Positions 1-8,541 of a DNA stretch of 15,812 bases are shown here, in pieces. The notes beneath the pieces were generated by a model that ran no database searches, was not told the origin of the DNA, and worked only from the letters and a program-made list of their open reading frames with translations. The translations under genes were made by a program, and so were the position numbers. How positions within the stretch are numbered: position 1 is the first letter of the stretch; each line of letters starts with the position of its first letter. The DNA is from Paraglomus occultum (Eukaryota > Glomeromycota > Glomeromycetes > Paraglomerales > Paraglomeraceae), in the NCBI GenBank assembly GCA_910592205.1, contig CAJVPJ010000837.1, forward strand, positions 1-15,812, in the 5' to 3' direction.

Positions 1-504
1 TAACACAAATATTACCGTAGTTTATTATTTTTATTAAAGGTATATTTTGCAATTTCAATATCAATTATAACTCGTGAAATGGTCAAAATAAAGAAATTGT
101 AGCGGGGGCAACCAGTTTATATGACACGTTGTTATGGTTATTTTTAATCTTGACGCATGATTTCATTGCGATAAAGTCATGATTTTATTGTACCTAACTT
201 AATTCGGAGCTGGGTGCGATGCAAAAAAACTCATTTAATACGAGATAACACTAGGACAACATAACTCGGGCCACTAACGATTTCTGAAAAGTAAAAAATT
301 CAACATTTCTGATGTCTAGCAATTGAATCAGCAGGTGTTTATTATTATGGCGCTGCAGATAGACTCTGATAGTACAAACACTAAAAACAATACTCTCTTT
401 CTTATAATAAATCGGTAGATACGTCTTGCACATCAAGTTAGTAGAATATTCAAAATTCTAGAACAACCGTCACTCGCACTATTGATAAGTACTTTAACGG
501 ATAT
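1..504. other. AT-rich stretch with no supported gene
   Basis: I see no convincing exon, RNA gene or clear inverted repeat here. The right part may contain the 5' portion of the decayed Tc1 element that follows, but I could not find its terminal inverted repeat. Confidence 0.4.
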
Positions 505-1215
505 GACCTTGCTACCCGTCCCCGATCCGGGCGTCCGAAATCATTGACCAACAAAAGTCAAAGAATTCTAAGACTATTACTATTGTTAAAAACAATACTA
601 AGAAATCAACAGAAAATTCTTTGTTCAAAAAACGAATATTGAAGTTTCCACAAAAACTATTAAAAGAATTTGCACAAAATTTTCATATACAGCTCGTAAA
701 ACTCCTGTTAAATGAGAACAACACCTGAAATGGTGTGCTGAAAAGAGAGATTGAGACTGTTCGAAAATGGCAATCTGTCATATGGAGGGATGAAAACAGA
801 TTTACAATATTTAAAAGTGATGGTCCAGATCGTGTTTAGAGGACTCCTGGTACCAGATTCAATATTGAAAATTTGGAGGCGGAGAATTAATAATTGGGGA
901 TGCTTTACTGGTAATAGTAAAAGATTGGGGCCATTAGTAAAAGTAGATGGTAAAATGAATAGATTGACTACATAGAAATACTTGAAAAGCATTATTATTA
1001 TTGCTCTTGATAAAGGATGAATGTCATTGCAGAAAAGTATTGGTTCCAAGATGATAATGCTCCAGTCCATTCTGTTGAAAATGTTAAAAAATGGATTTTG
1101 ATAAACAAATCAAAATTTTGCCAGAAATCAGTCGAATCCAATTGAGCATTTATTGGCAGAGTTTAGAGTTGGAAAGAAAAATAACCAGACCACAGGCAAC
1201 AACAAATGTTGCAAA
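505..1215 (+). pseudogene. Tc1/mariner transposase pseudogene
   Basis: Translated pieces in shifting frames follow the order of a Tc1 transposase. First comes an HTH-linker piece, RPRSGRPKSLTN, near 518-555. Next is DENRFTIFKSDGPDRV followed by RTPGTRFNIENL (about 789-875), covering the first catalytic aspartate. WGCFTGN and GPLVKVDGKMN follow at about 895-960, then FQDDNAPVHSVENVKKW (about 1045-1095) with the second aspartate, and NPIEHLLAEF (about 1135-1165) with the final acidic residue. The frame is broken by many stops and indels; for example, the tryptophan codon expected after PDRV reads TAG. It cannot encode an active enzyme. Terminal inverted repeats were not found, so the limits cover only the recognisable coding part. 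Tc1 elements are typically about 1.3-1.7 kb with a transposase near 340 residues. Confidence 0.85.
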
Positions 1216-1249
1216 ATTAGTATTAAATGAATTTGTTTGTTAGTTCTTC

Positions 1250-1550
1250 AACTTCATTCTTCTGTTAGGCATACTTCATCCAATCAATGAAGTCAACTGG
1301 CATATAATTGTCCTTACATACTCAGTAGGAGTACATGTAATAGTAATAGTAAGCCATTGTTTGGGTGGTTAGTATTAAGTGTAATATTTCATATCATTCC
1401 AGAAAGTCAAGGCTCACTATCATAGAGCATCTGGGCCTTATCAATGAGGACAAATATTGGATCATTGCTGTTGGCACATTCAGACCATGTGCACTGGACT
1501 TCTTTTCTCCAGAATGCATCAAAGGTCTTATTGTTATGTATATGTAGTAT
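1250..1550 (-). pseudogene. Fragment resembling the Walker B region of a CRN-like NTPase
   Basis: The minus strand has an open stretch (about 1527-1407) reading KTFDAFWRKEVQCTWSEC, a short linker, then IFVLIDKAQMLYD. Four hydrophobic residues followed by D-(E/K)-A-Q is a Walker B pattern. An FW (E/K) segment before it and FWNDMK after it (in a shifted frame, about 1393-1376) recall the P-loop NTPase domains of fungal Crinkler (CRN)-type proteins. The usual Walker B glutamate reads lysine, a TGA follows almost at once, and the downstream match needs a frame change, so the piece is broken. I did not find a Walker A motif upstream. Family assignment is from motif memory only; it could be another STAND or AAA-like NTPase, or chance. 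Confidence 0.35.
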
Positions 1551-2537
1551 TATTAATTTATAGCAGGAATTATTAAGTATTATGCTGATAAATTAATAAT
1601 TAGGCGGAGTGAACCATTTCTTTGCTCAACAAGGAAAAGTTCCTAAGGCAAATTTCTGAAGAACTGATAATCCTTCTGCTTGAGTAAGTGGATTTGCCTT
1701 GTTTCTTTTAAGTGATGTAGTGTTTGAGCTATCTGGAAAAGAAAACTCCTTGCTAAATGATGAGAAGGACCTGCTGAACTAGAAGATAATAATGATAAAT
1801 GAGGAAAAAGATGAAGATGATGGTTAATAATGATTTGATTGTTTATTCTGCCAGTCTTCTTTGTGTTGGTGTTAATGCTCATTTAGTATTAGTAGTTATG
1901 ATTTTCCTTTCCTCTTGATAAATTTCATAACTAATTTTTTCTTGAGATATTTCTGGTGAGTTTGGGTATTATTGATTTTAAAAACGCATAGAGCAATTTT
2001 TTCACCTTTAAAATGCTTCTAATGGTAAATGGTGCTGTACTTCTTGGGTTTCCATAGCATTAGTATTAGTTCCAGTTTGGGGGAGTAGTGATGAAAGTTC
2101 AAAAAGTGAAAGAGATGATTTTCCAGCTTAACTCTCATTTATTTTGGAGGCTGTGGGTTAAAAACTACAAGTATTTCTTGCTCTACCCAAATACTACTGG
2201 TACTAGTACTGTTACTGTACCATTATTTTCAATAACCTCAAGTTGACACCTTAACCTGCAGGCAATATAATAGTTAATTGAGGAGTAAGCTGACCAAGTA
2301 CAAGACGAAAATTTAGCATTAAATTTAAATTAAGGTTTGAACTTGAAACTTTTCACGGCATTACTATTACATACACCTTATCCACCAATAGTGATAGTAA
2401 ATTGTAATAGAGAAGCAAATCTTTTTCATCATGCTCTAATATGAGTGAGCATTATAATTAGTTGGCTGTTCTTTTATAACAAGTTATAATAATAAGGTGA
2501 AGACACAAATATTGATATCTTGCAAATCTGATTTAAA
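1551..2537. other. Degenerate intergenic DNA, no intact gene
   Basis: Short coding-like scraps occur on the minus strand around 1830-1950, for example PEISQEKISYEIYQEERK, each ended by stops. They could be more of the broken NTPase-like gene to the left, but there is no motif to confirm this. The part next to 2538 should contain the 3' UTR of the methyltransferase gene; I see no clear polyadenylation hexamer there. Confidence 0.35.
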
Positions 2538-3562
2538 CTACTTGACGTCAGATGAATACATCAAACACACAAAATATCCCTCTGAAGACTCTTTTCTGGA
2601 TGCCTCAGGTTTCTTATAAAGAACTTTGCGAAAATTACGTTCCAGCTTGGTTCTTAATTCCTTATCATTTTCTCCCATTAAAAACTTTTAAAACGAATTA
2701 GCGTTTGTATTTTCATGTACAAGACGCGCGAGATGTGTTTCATACCTTACACAAAAAAGTTCCACCAGGGCCTAATGTTTCTTGGGCTAGAGAGAGTGCT
2801 GCTTCGCATAAATCCTTGGAGAAAGTTGGGGATTTGCGTGAAAAATTATGAATGGCAAGTTAACAATGCAATAACAAGAATTACCATTGATCGCATATGA
2901 TCAACAAGATGCTTGCCAGAGAAATTCGGAGCCATGTCACTAAATATTGCGTTTGCCTTTCTATTACCAAGAAAAGTTTTAATCTTGTCTATTGTTTTAT
3001 GGTCTGTAATATCGCCGTGGACAACATTAACGCCTGATATCGGTTCTATGGAGGATAAATCTACAGCAATGACTAATCCATTTTGAACATCTTGCTGCTT
3101 GGAGAAATCATTTTTATCGTCTATGTCTTCTTCCTCATCAGACTGTACGTCCATCTTTGATTTTGCAGTACGACGTTTTTTGTTGTAGACTTTTTGAGAG
3201 TCTATTTCTCCAAAGATTTTCTCTGCGATGTACTGACTCCACCCTCCCGGTGCAGCTCCACAATCGATGGCTACATCTCCCTTTTTAAGGATGTTGTATT
3301 TCAAGTCGAGTTCGATCAGCTTGTATGTGCTTCTTGCACCTATTATGATATGATATCAGGTCACACGTTTCGTCAAAGCCATTCAAGCATCTCTTTTTTG
3401 ATACACAAACAATCGGAAAATAGAATTACGATAATTCTGCCTGGCTGCTTGTTTGGTAAACCGATCGCTCTGTTTACGAGCAATCCATCGAGTAGAAGAG
3501 GAGGAGTATCGTATTTGAATTCCATATAGAGGTAAGAAATGGTATATCGGTCGGGATAGCAT
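2538..3562 (-). CDS. MRM2: Mitochondrial-type rRNA 2'-O-ribose methyltransferase (FtsJ/RrmJ family, MRM2-like)
   Basis: Four exons read on the minus strand: 3562-3430, 3339-2885, 2814-2746 and 2684-2538 (stop TAG), giving 267 residues. Introns are 90, 70 and 61 nt; all start GT and end AG, and the last has a CTAAT branch-like site. The family transfers methyl from S-adenosylmethionine to the 2'-OH of a uridine in the large-subunit rRNA; the fungal MRM2 form works on mitochondrial 21S rRNA. Seen here: a basic, Ser-rich N-terminus (MLSRPIYHFL, then SSSSTRWIARK), fitting a mitochondrial presequence; NYRARSTYKLIELD with K51; the SAM-binding DCGAAPGGWSQ (70-80); SDMAPN with D179; GGTFLCK ending in K219; and SSEGYFVC with E254. 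These complete the K-D-K-E tetrad. A Lys- then Asp/Glu-rich insert (about 94-130) interrupts the fold after the SAM motif. The start is the only ATG in frame that gives a plausible presequence. A nuclear/cytosolic Trm7- or Spb1-type role is less likely from length and N-terminus. Confidence 0.9.
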
Positions 3563-3624
3563 ATTAACAAGTTCTTAGATCATCTGATGCTACGATTTAT
3601 TGGATGGGCTAAACTATAATTCCC

Positions 3625-3663
3625 ACACTAAATTGGGGTCTTATTGGACCCCTCTTTTAGTGT
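3625..3663. repeat. Long interrupted palindrome upstream of the methyltransferase gene
   Basis: ACACTAAA (3625-3632) pairs with TTTAGTGT (3656-3663), and inside it GGGGTC (3635-3640) pairs with GACCCC (3647-3652) around a 6-nt loop. Only a small internal bulge separates the two helices. A second hairpin, GTGTC-TCC-GACAC (3660-3672), overlaps its right foot, and TTGGGGT (3633-3639) could pair alternatively with ACCCCAA (3671-3677). It lies 60-115 bp upstream of the methyltransferase start codon. It could be a foldback/MITE remnant or a regulatory structure. Confidence 0.6.
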
Positions 3664-3756
3664 CTCCGACACCCCAAATATATTCTTGAGAAATTAACGA
3701 TTGTTTCAATAAACATCCTTGATATCATCATCATCCGAATTTCGAATAGTCTCATA

Positions 3757-3856
3757 CCTGACGTTCTGCCCACAATTGTAACATAGCGATAATTAACGCG
3801 GTTTTGTAGATAGCAGCATCATGAGCCTCGGCCTCCTCAATCAGGATTCATAAGTC
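3757..3856 (-). other. Exon-like open stretch, unidentified
   Basis: On the minus strand this reads IEEAEAHDAAIYKTALI then IAMLQLWAERQ, followed by GTATGA, which is both a possible splice donor and a stop in frame. It is less AT-rich than its surroundings. A CACTAAC branch-like sequence lies upstream, near 3866-3872, ahead of a possible AG acceptor. It may be the last exon or a leftover exon of a gene; I found no partner exon and do not recognise the peptide. Confidence 0.3.
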
Positions 3857-4062
3857 GATAGTTAGTGCAGAAATTGACCGATTCCAACTATGCGTAATTG
3901 CGTACACATATAAGTTTAAATAACTCGTAAGTTTATTTCATAAAGCTAAACTCGAAAATAAACTATGTAAAGCTCTCCAACTAATTTATTGTAACGGGTC
4001 TACTATTACACACCTCTTATGTCAGAAAAAGAAGCATTATTTTTACATTAATTATTCTAATC
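3857..4062. other. AT-rich intergenic DNA
   Basis: No exon, RNA gene or repeat that I can support. Confidence 0.35.
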
Positions 4063-4082
4063 CTTGGTATTTAGATACCAAG
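4063..4082. repeat. Perfect 8-bp stem hairpin
   Basis: CTTGGTAT, loop TTAG, then ATACCAAG form a perfect 8-bp stem with a 4-nt loop. It sits about 40 bp before the decayed reading frame that starts near 4123. It could mark an element end or be chance. Confidence 0.6.
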
Positions 4083-4122
4083 CCCCACAAATAGATATGC
4101 CGCAGAATTTTATAGAAAAATA

Positions 4123-5214
4123 ATGGGTAGATGCTTGCTCACGAAACCAAGGTTATGTTTGAGTAAACACTTGCGTTGGCAGTTACCGGATGCGAGACAT
4201 CTAGTTGTTGACACAAACCCAAAAGCTGACTATGAGAAGTCTTGGAGTTGGCAGATTGAAACATTGCACGTTAATGGAAACTACTTTGAGAAAATTAAAT
4301 TTAGATCATCGAAATAAAGAATTGGCGACAAACTTTTCAGAATCATTATTATGTTACAAGACGGGTCACAACGAGCGCAGCCATCAATTCAAAGGTCGTG
4401 TGATATCCGGACATTTACATGGTTGGCTGAAATTCATGCCATTACAGATAGAATTTTTTATACAATTTAAAGTATTTTAAAAACGTCTGTGCGTTTGGGA
4501 TCCGCTCGCATTTTTTGGCTGGATAAGAGGAGGATAACTATGACATTATGAGTGAGTAAACGTGGCAGTTTTTTGATATCGTTTTTTATATAATTTACGT
4601 TTTTCATATATTTTTGTCGCAAGCTTTGGCTTTTATGCGACAATTAAGGAAACAACCCATTTTTATGCATTCCTAAACACCTGTAGCCGGGTTATCCCAT
4701 TGACTATTTCAGTTATCAACCTGATTTCTTGCCACTTGTGCTATAATCCAGTTAATCATGCAAGTTTAGAACAAGCAATTTCGACGACAGAATGGAAGCA
4801 CGCCCAGAAAAAGCTTGTTGGTCCACATGTTATTTGTGGAATAGAAGGGGTTGAAGTAAGGCTGAAGACACTTATCATAAAGCTATGCAGCATGGAACTT
4901 TAGCTTCTACATGGGTATTGAACATTCATAATCATTATATGAGTTACATAGTACGTGGTGCTGATAAAGGTTCCGAGATATCTGGTCCTTCAAAGCGACG
5001 ATGGATACAAGGTGAAGCAGCGACAGAGCGAGTTAATTGTGATGATGGTCAATAAATGAGCCACCAGAGTTGGGAGGATCGAAGAGATGTTATTAAATAT
5101 CTTAAAGTACCAGTATATGCTCGGAAGTTACTTCAGCTGGAGTTGGAGTCAAAGGACATCGGCCTTACACCATTCCTCAACCTCCTTGAGAAATTAATTA
5201 ATCCGGTCTCGTGA
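4123..5214 (+). pseudogene. Unidentified coding-like region broken by in-frame stops
   Basis: One frame stays coding-like over long stretches but is cut by isolated stops. 4123-4317 encodes 64 residues including VVDTNPKADYEKSWSWQIET and ends at TAA. The same frame goes on to TAA at 4468-4470 and TGA at 4549-4551. A different frame is open at about 4700-4857 (TTEWKHAQKKLVGPHVICGI). The first frame resumes at 4855-5214 with HKAMQHGTLASTWVLNIHNH, meets one TAA at 5053-5055, and continues with SWEDRRDVIKYLKVPVYARK to TGA at 5212-5214. After that, a pyrimidine-rich tract and TTGCAG at about 5260-5274 look like a splice acceptor. I do not recognise the protein. A decayed gene or transposon ORF is the simplest reading; a multi-exon gene whose introns contain these stops is the alternative. 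Confidence 0.45.
4614..4643. repeat. 8-bp stem hairpin within the decayed region
   Basis: TTGTCGCA (4614-4621) pairs perfectly with TGCGACAA (4636-4643). The 14-nt loop itself contains AGC-TTTG-GCT, which can form a short inner stem. The function is unknown. Confidence 0.55.
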
Positions 5215-5359
5215 AAACCACACCATCTTACAGCGACAGAAAGACCTCTCGTTCTTATGTTATTTTTTTGCAGGGATTGGAAACTTGAAAAAGGATATTG
5301 CAATGTTTCTAAATCATTCAGATACGTCTGATCAAGCGATTGATACGTAATATGCAATT

Positions 5360-5635
5360 AAGTTCTACGTCGAGGGAGAATCGAGCGTGAAAAAATATTA
5401 TATCTTCTATTCACAGAGATAACGTGACAAAAGATCTTGTAAAATATCAGACAAAAGCCATCGTTAATGTCGATGATTGCGAATTCCAACAACTACAGTT
5501 GTATTAAAAAAAAAAACGGCGGTGACAAAATTCTATATATTCCAACAATTATGAATTCATATTAAACAAATTTGGAAGCTTATTAAATACTTTATTTAAT
5601 ATAAAAATTTCAGTATGAAATTCTATTATCGTTAT
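5360..5635. other. AT-rich intergenic DNA
   Basis: It contains a poly-A run near 5507-5516 and the probable 3' flank of the adjacent Tc1 fragment. There is no supported gene. Confidence 0.35.
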
Positions 5636-5815
5636 TCAATAAAATGGATTTGCATTTGCTTTGGAAACTAAATTATTAACTATTTCCTGGGGAATTGCAT
5701 CCCATTCTTCGGTCATAATTCGTCCGCATTTTATGGCATCCGCTTTTTCAACATTATTCTTCATGATTTGCCACATATTTTTAATTGGGTTAATATCCCA
5801 AGTAATCTCCCTGAC
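5636..5815 (-). pseudogene. 3' fragment of a Tc1/mariner transposase
   Basis: The minus-strand frame reads PVREITWDINPIKNMWQIMK, then NNVEKADAIKC, and ends ...IPQEIVNNLVSKANANPFY before a stop at 5636-5638. DINPIKNMWQIMK is the Tc1 signature around the last catalytic acid (usual form S-P-D-L-N-P-I-E-N-L-W), with the acidic residue here read as lysine. The C-terminal length after it fits the family. Everything upstream of this (5' part of the transposase) is missing beyond about 5815, so it is a truncated copy. It differs in sequence from the element at 505-1215 and is a separate insertion, probably of another subfamily. Confidence 0.75.
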
Positions 5816-5820
5816 TGGAG

Positions 5821-6078
5821 TTGTCAAGTTTGGGTTTACAATCTCGGAGATGGGAGAAACTCCTTCAAGCGGCACAGGCGAAAACAGTGATGGCAGACAT
5901 TAAGGTGGCAGAGAGAAGAATGGAAGAAGAGGAATCGAAAAGTATGGATCGTGAACAAAGCTTGAATCGGAAGATAACGTTTTGGGGATCATGGGATAAA
6001 GTTAACAAATTTAGGACATATCTGTCAAGTCTGTATTTACTACTCTTGAGACCTTTATTTATCAATTTTTGGCAGTAA
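5821..6078 (+). other. Charged open frame next to the Tc1 fragment, unidentified
   Basis: The frame encodes up to 85 residues. The first half is strongly charged and helix-like (LLQAAQAKTVMADIKVAERR, then MEEEESKSMDREQSL); the second half is hydrophobic and looks like chance translation. A GTTAAC near 6000 could be a splice donor ending a real exon of about 60 codons. It starts just where the Tc1 similarity stops. I do not recognise it and cannot tell an old exon from chance. Confidence 0.25.
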
Positions 6079-6289
6079 ATTGATAGTATCTTGTCTTCAT
6101 TAAAGTTAGGTTTCGTTAGCAGATGTAGTAATAAAGGTATAGAAAGATTCGATAGACAAAATGACAATTATTGATTTATCTCTAAAATAACCAGGAGAAA
6201 GTCTGGTTAATATTAATACGCTATTAGTGCTCAGCGAGAGATTGTGAATGGATAATCGAATTTTTCGTATTCGATTTGCCCGCTATCAG

Positions 6290-6845
6290 TCATTTGTTTA
6301 TTCTACAGACGGAAAGATAAACATCTGCGACTCCATCTTGATGATGCGACCTTAGTAAAGAATAGAAACAAAATTGTTAGAAACTTAATTGAATATAAAG
6401 AAATCAAAGAAAAAATTTTTTTCTTTCTTACCATAAAGGAAATGTATATTGGCAGTCAGTAACCTGTTGGCCGCTTTTGAACAGAAACAAAGCGTCAAGC
6501 CCATTGAAATTTCTACCACCAGAATTGACAATATAATCGACAAGAGCGGCTTGCGTCTGCCCACGAACATCGTTGCGACAATTTGCCACCTGCGTATCAT
6601 TAATATGGCTGGATCATCGCAATCCATTTCTTTTACCCTTGGAGGATCAGTTTAGCGGTTTGTTCGTTCGGAAAGAGTCTGGGAGAGCGAGAGGTTCTAA
6701 ATACAAACTGTCATTAATTCGTTTACATACGCATACAAATCTTCTTAGTGTTTTGCCAATATTCACTCATTCTCTTCGCAAGCTTTTCCACGGGCGTCTT
6801 TTTAACGAGTAAGGTTTTAAAAATCTTCTTTGGGTTCGAATTCAT
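6290..6845 (-). CDS. Small three-exon protein of 118 residues, unrecognised
   Basis: Exons on the minus strand are 6845-6727, 6608-6432 and 6350-6290 (stop TGA). Introns of 118 and 81 nt have donors GTAAAC and GTAAGA and acceptors CAG and AAG; the second contains a TTCTAAC branch-like site. All junction phases fit (2 and 2), and the exon 2 frame has strongly codon-like composition (many GNN and NNY codons). The product starts MNSNPKKIFKTLLVKKTPVE, a basic helix-like segment. It continues CMRIHINDTQVANC (strand-like), RGQTQAALVDYIVNSGG (helix-like), LDALFLFKSGQQVT (strand-like) and finally DGVADVYLSVCRINK. This strand-helix-strand-strand order is compatible with a small ubiquitin-like/beta-grasp fold, but that is only inference from pattern. 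There is no signal peptide or membrane segment. The true start could lie upstream, since an overlapping open frame exists there. I do not recognise the family. Confidence 0.55.
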
Positions 6846-7335
6846 GACTTTCGTAGTAATATTTTAGCAAGTTTGAAGGTTTTAAGCCATATTTATAGCA
6901 GAAACGAATTACGTCGCTTTTGTGGAATGTCTTGTGATACGCGCATTATTATCATACCATTATCCTTAATTGTCATCATAATCGAGTATTTATCTACAGT
7001 TCTATCTCAGTTATATCCCCATGTTAGGATATAATTAAGGGATGGCGTTTCAATAGATAATATTGTTCTTATCAGTGACGTTGACCCTTTGGGTCTACAT
7101 ACCTTGATTTTGACAAATGTAAGAATGATATTTATTCGAGTGTTATAAGTAGAAGAAATACATCATTCGAGCTATTTTTATATGCATTTTAGAGCGGATG
7201 ATCAATGTTAAGGATACACGTCATTAAAGTTATTAAAAATTGGATACTATTACCTACGCCGATCCTAATTATTTGTGATAGTACAACAGAATAACATTGA
7301 TAGCTGATTTTTACAGAAAAATAGCCATTGGTATT
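6846..7335. other. Intergenic DNA upstream of the 118-residue gene
   Basis: A minus-strand open frame (about 6967-6829; TFHKSDVIRFCYKYGLKPSN) overlaps the start of the small gene in another frame. It may be chance or an extra upstream exon. Otherwise I see nothing I can support. Confidence 0.3.
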
Positions 7336-7440
7336 GGACTGGCCCTCTAATAGTCTTGATCTGAATTCTGCTGGGAAACTGTCAGAGAAAAGTGGAGAAA
7401 CATATGCCAAAAAAGCTGAAAAGTTTATGGTAGAGGAATG
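7336..7440 (+). pseudogene. Short Tc1-type transposase remnant
   Basis: From about 7340 the plus strand reads DWPSNSLDLNSAGKLSEKSG, then ETYAKKAEKFMVEE before a stop. This matches the Tc1 block D-W-P-S-x-S-P-D-L-N-P that precedes the final catalytic acid, with the two prolines decayed to L and S. No upstream domains are visible in a usable frame. It is a third, very short copy in this window. Confidence 0.5.
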
Positions 7441-7475
7441 AGATGCTAATTAATTTTAAAAAAAAATGTGAGAAG

Positions 7476-7476
<1 letters not shown>

Positions 7477-7523
<47 letters not shown>
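7477..7523. repeat. (TTA)n microsatellite
   Basis: Nearly 16 uninterrupted units of TTA. This is a simple-sequence repeat likely to vary in length between strains. Confidence 0.95.
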
Positions 7524-8027
7524 GTTATTGAAAAAGGAGAACAAATCTCGTATTAATTTTCATCAATAAAATCTGCACAATTTAAGATATAAAACATGTT
7601 TATTGGTACACTCGTTTTGAAATTATATTGTGCTAATTTTTTATGTTGATTGATTGACATGTCCTTTGAGGTTCCTGTGATAATAATAAGAAACAGTTTC
7701 GTCAGAGATTAAATTATGCATAAAATTGTTCACTTCAAATAATAGCTCGCTTTCTTCACTTTGATTACAAGCCTTGTTTGCGCACAGGAGCCTTCATTTT
7801 TTTACACCCTCCGTAATATATACTAATACGACATCCAAGTAATGACTTGCAAGATTATAATCAAAGTAATAGTTAGTTTTATGCCGGAAGCTGTGTAAAC
7901 ATACGTCGCGTATCTCATATTGTAATATGAATCACGTAAATTATTTTGTCTATAATAACAATAACAATAACTTTAGCGAATATGAAGACTATAATTTTCG
8001 AAACTAAAATCAATTGCGAAATGTAAC
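7524..8027. other. AT-rich intergenic DNA
   Basis: I see no gene or structured repeat. Confidence 0.35.
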
Positions 8028-8029
8028 TA

Positions 8030-8322
8030 ACGTATTCTCCCGAAAATAAGCAACACTTTTTTGTTATAGTATTGCTTGTTTTCGGGTAGTTTAATAAAAT
8101 GAAAGAAATTCCCACTGAATTATGTGATTTCTGTCGATAATACCACTAACTATCATTGACATCATTGATGAGACGGATTAATCATTTTTTTTATTGTAAT
8201 AACAATAATAAAATAAAATAACTAATTGAATACATTTATAAAGGTAAATTATTTATTCTGAAGTGTTGCTTATTTTCGGTGTTGCTTATTTTCGAGTGTT
8301 GCTTATTTTCGGAAGAATACGG
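8030..8322. mobile_element. 293-bp MITE with TA target duplication (Tc1/mariner type)
   Basis: The ends are 27-bp terminal inverted repeats, 8030-8056 and 8296-8322, agreeing at 25 of 27 positions by eye. Each begins with a variant of (A/C)CGTATTCT(C/T)CCGAAAA and ends AAGCAACAC. The element is flanked directly by TA at 8028-8029 and 8323-8324, the target duplication of Tc1/mariner elements. The interior is AT-rich with no transposase frame, so it would depend on an enzyme supplied elsewhere. The inner half of the repeat, GTGTTGCTTATTTTCG, occurs three times in a row at the right end (8263, 8279, 8296). It occurs once more, slightly changed and inverted, beside the left end (8069-8085), where it can form a hairpin with 8040-8056. 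The right end lies 220 bp upstream of the CUE gene start. Confidence 0.85.
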
Positions 8323-8541
8323 TAAATTTTTTCTGACATAAATTTTAGTCAATTGTTGATATAAATATTTTGATGCTGATGTCTTGGTTTTTGATCTGTG
8401 GAATAAATATTCGACTTACGTTACAATCACATGTTGTCAAACTTGCATTGTGGCGTTAATACCATATACAAATTGTGGCGTCATGATCTTTGTCTGCCTT
8501 GGTTTGTTAACTTGCACGTATCCTGACCCTCTCCACAAACT
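8323..8541. other. Probable promoter region of the CUE-domain gene
   Basis: This is the only DNA between the MITE and the CUE-gene start codon. It is AT-rich, and I cannot point to a specific TATA box or factor site. The core promoter and 5' UTR should lie here, so the MITE may supply upstream regulatory sequence. Confidence 0.3.

Noticed and set aside
708-1070. Long minus-strand open frame of 120 codons
   Set aside because: It is antisense to the Tc1 transposase pseudogene, whose motifs read on the plus strand; the minus peptide has no family features.
3194-3529. 111-codon plus-strand frame
   Set aside because: It is antisense to exons 1-2 of the methyltransferase, whose catalytic motifs are clear on the minus strand.
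6385-6627. Hydrophobic minus-strand frame starting MDCDDPAILM
   Set aside because: It overlaps exon 2 of the proposed 118-residue gene in another frame. The alternative frame has better codon composition and splices cleanly to the last exon.
6828-6845. GGGTTCGAATTC, resembling a tRNA T-loop
   Set aside because: No cloverleaf, acceptor stem or A/B box pair could be built around it, and it overlaps the start of the 118-residue gene.
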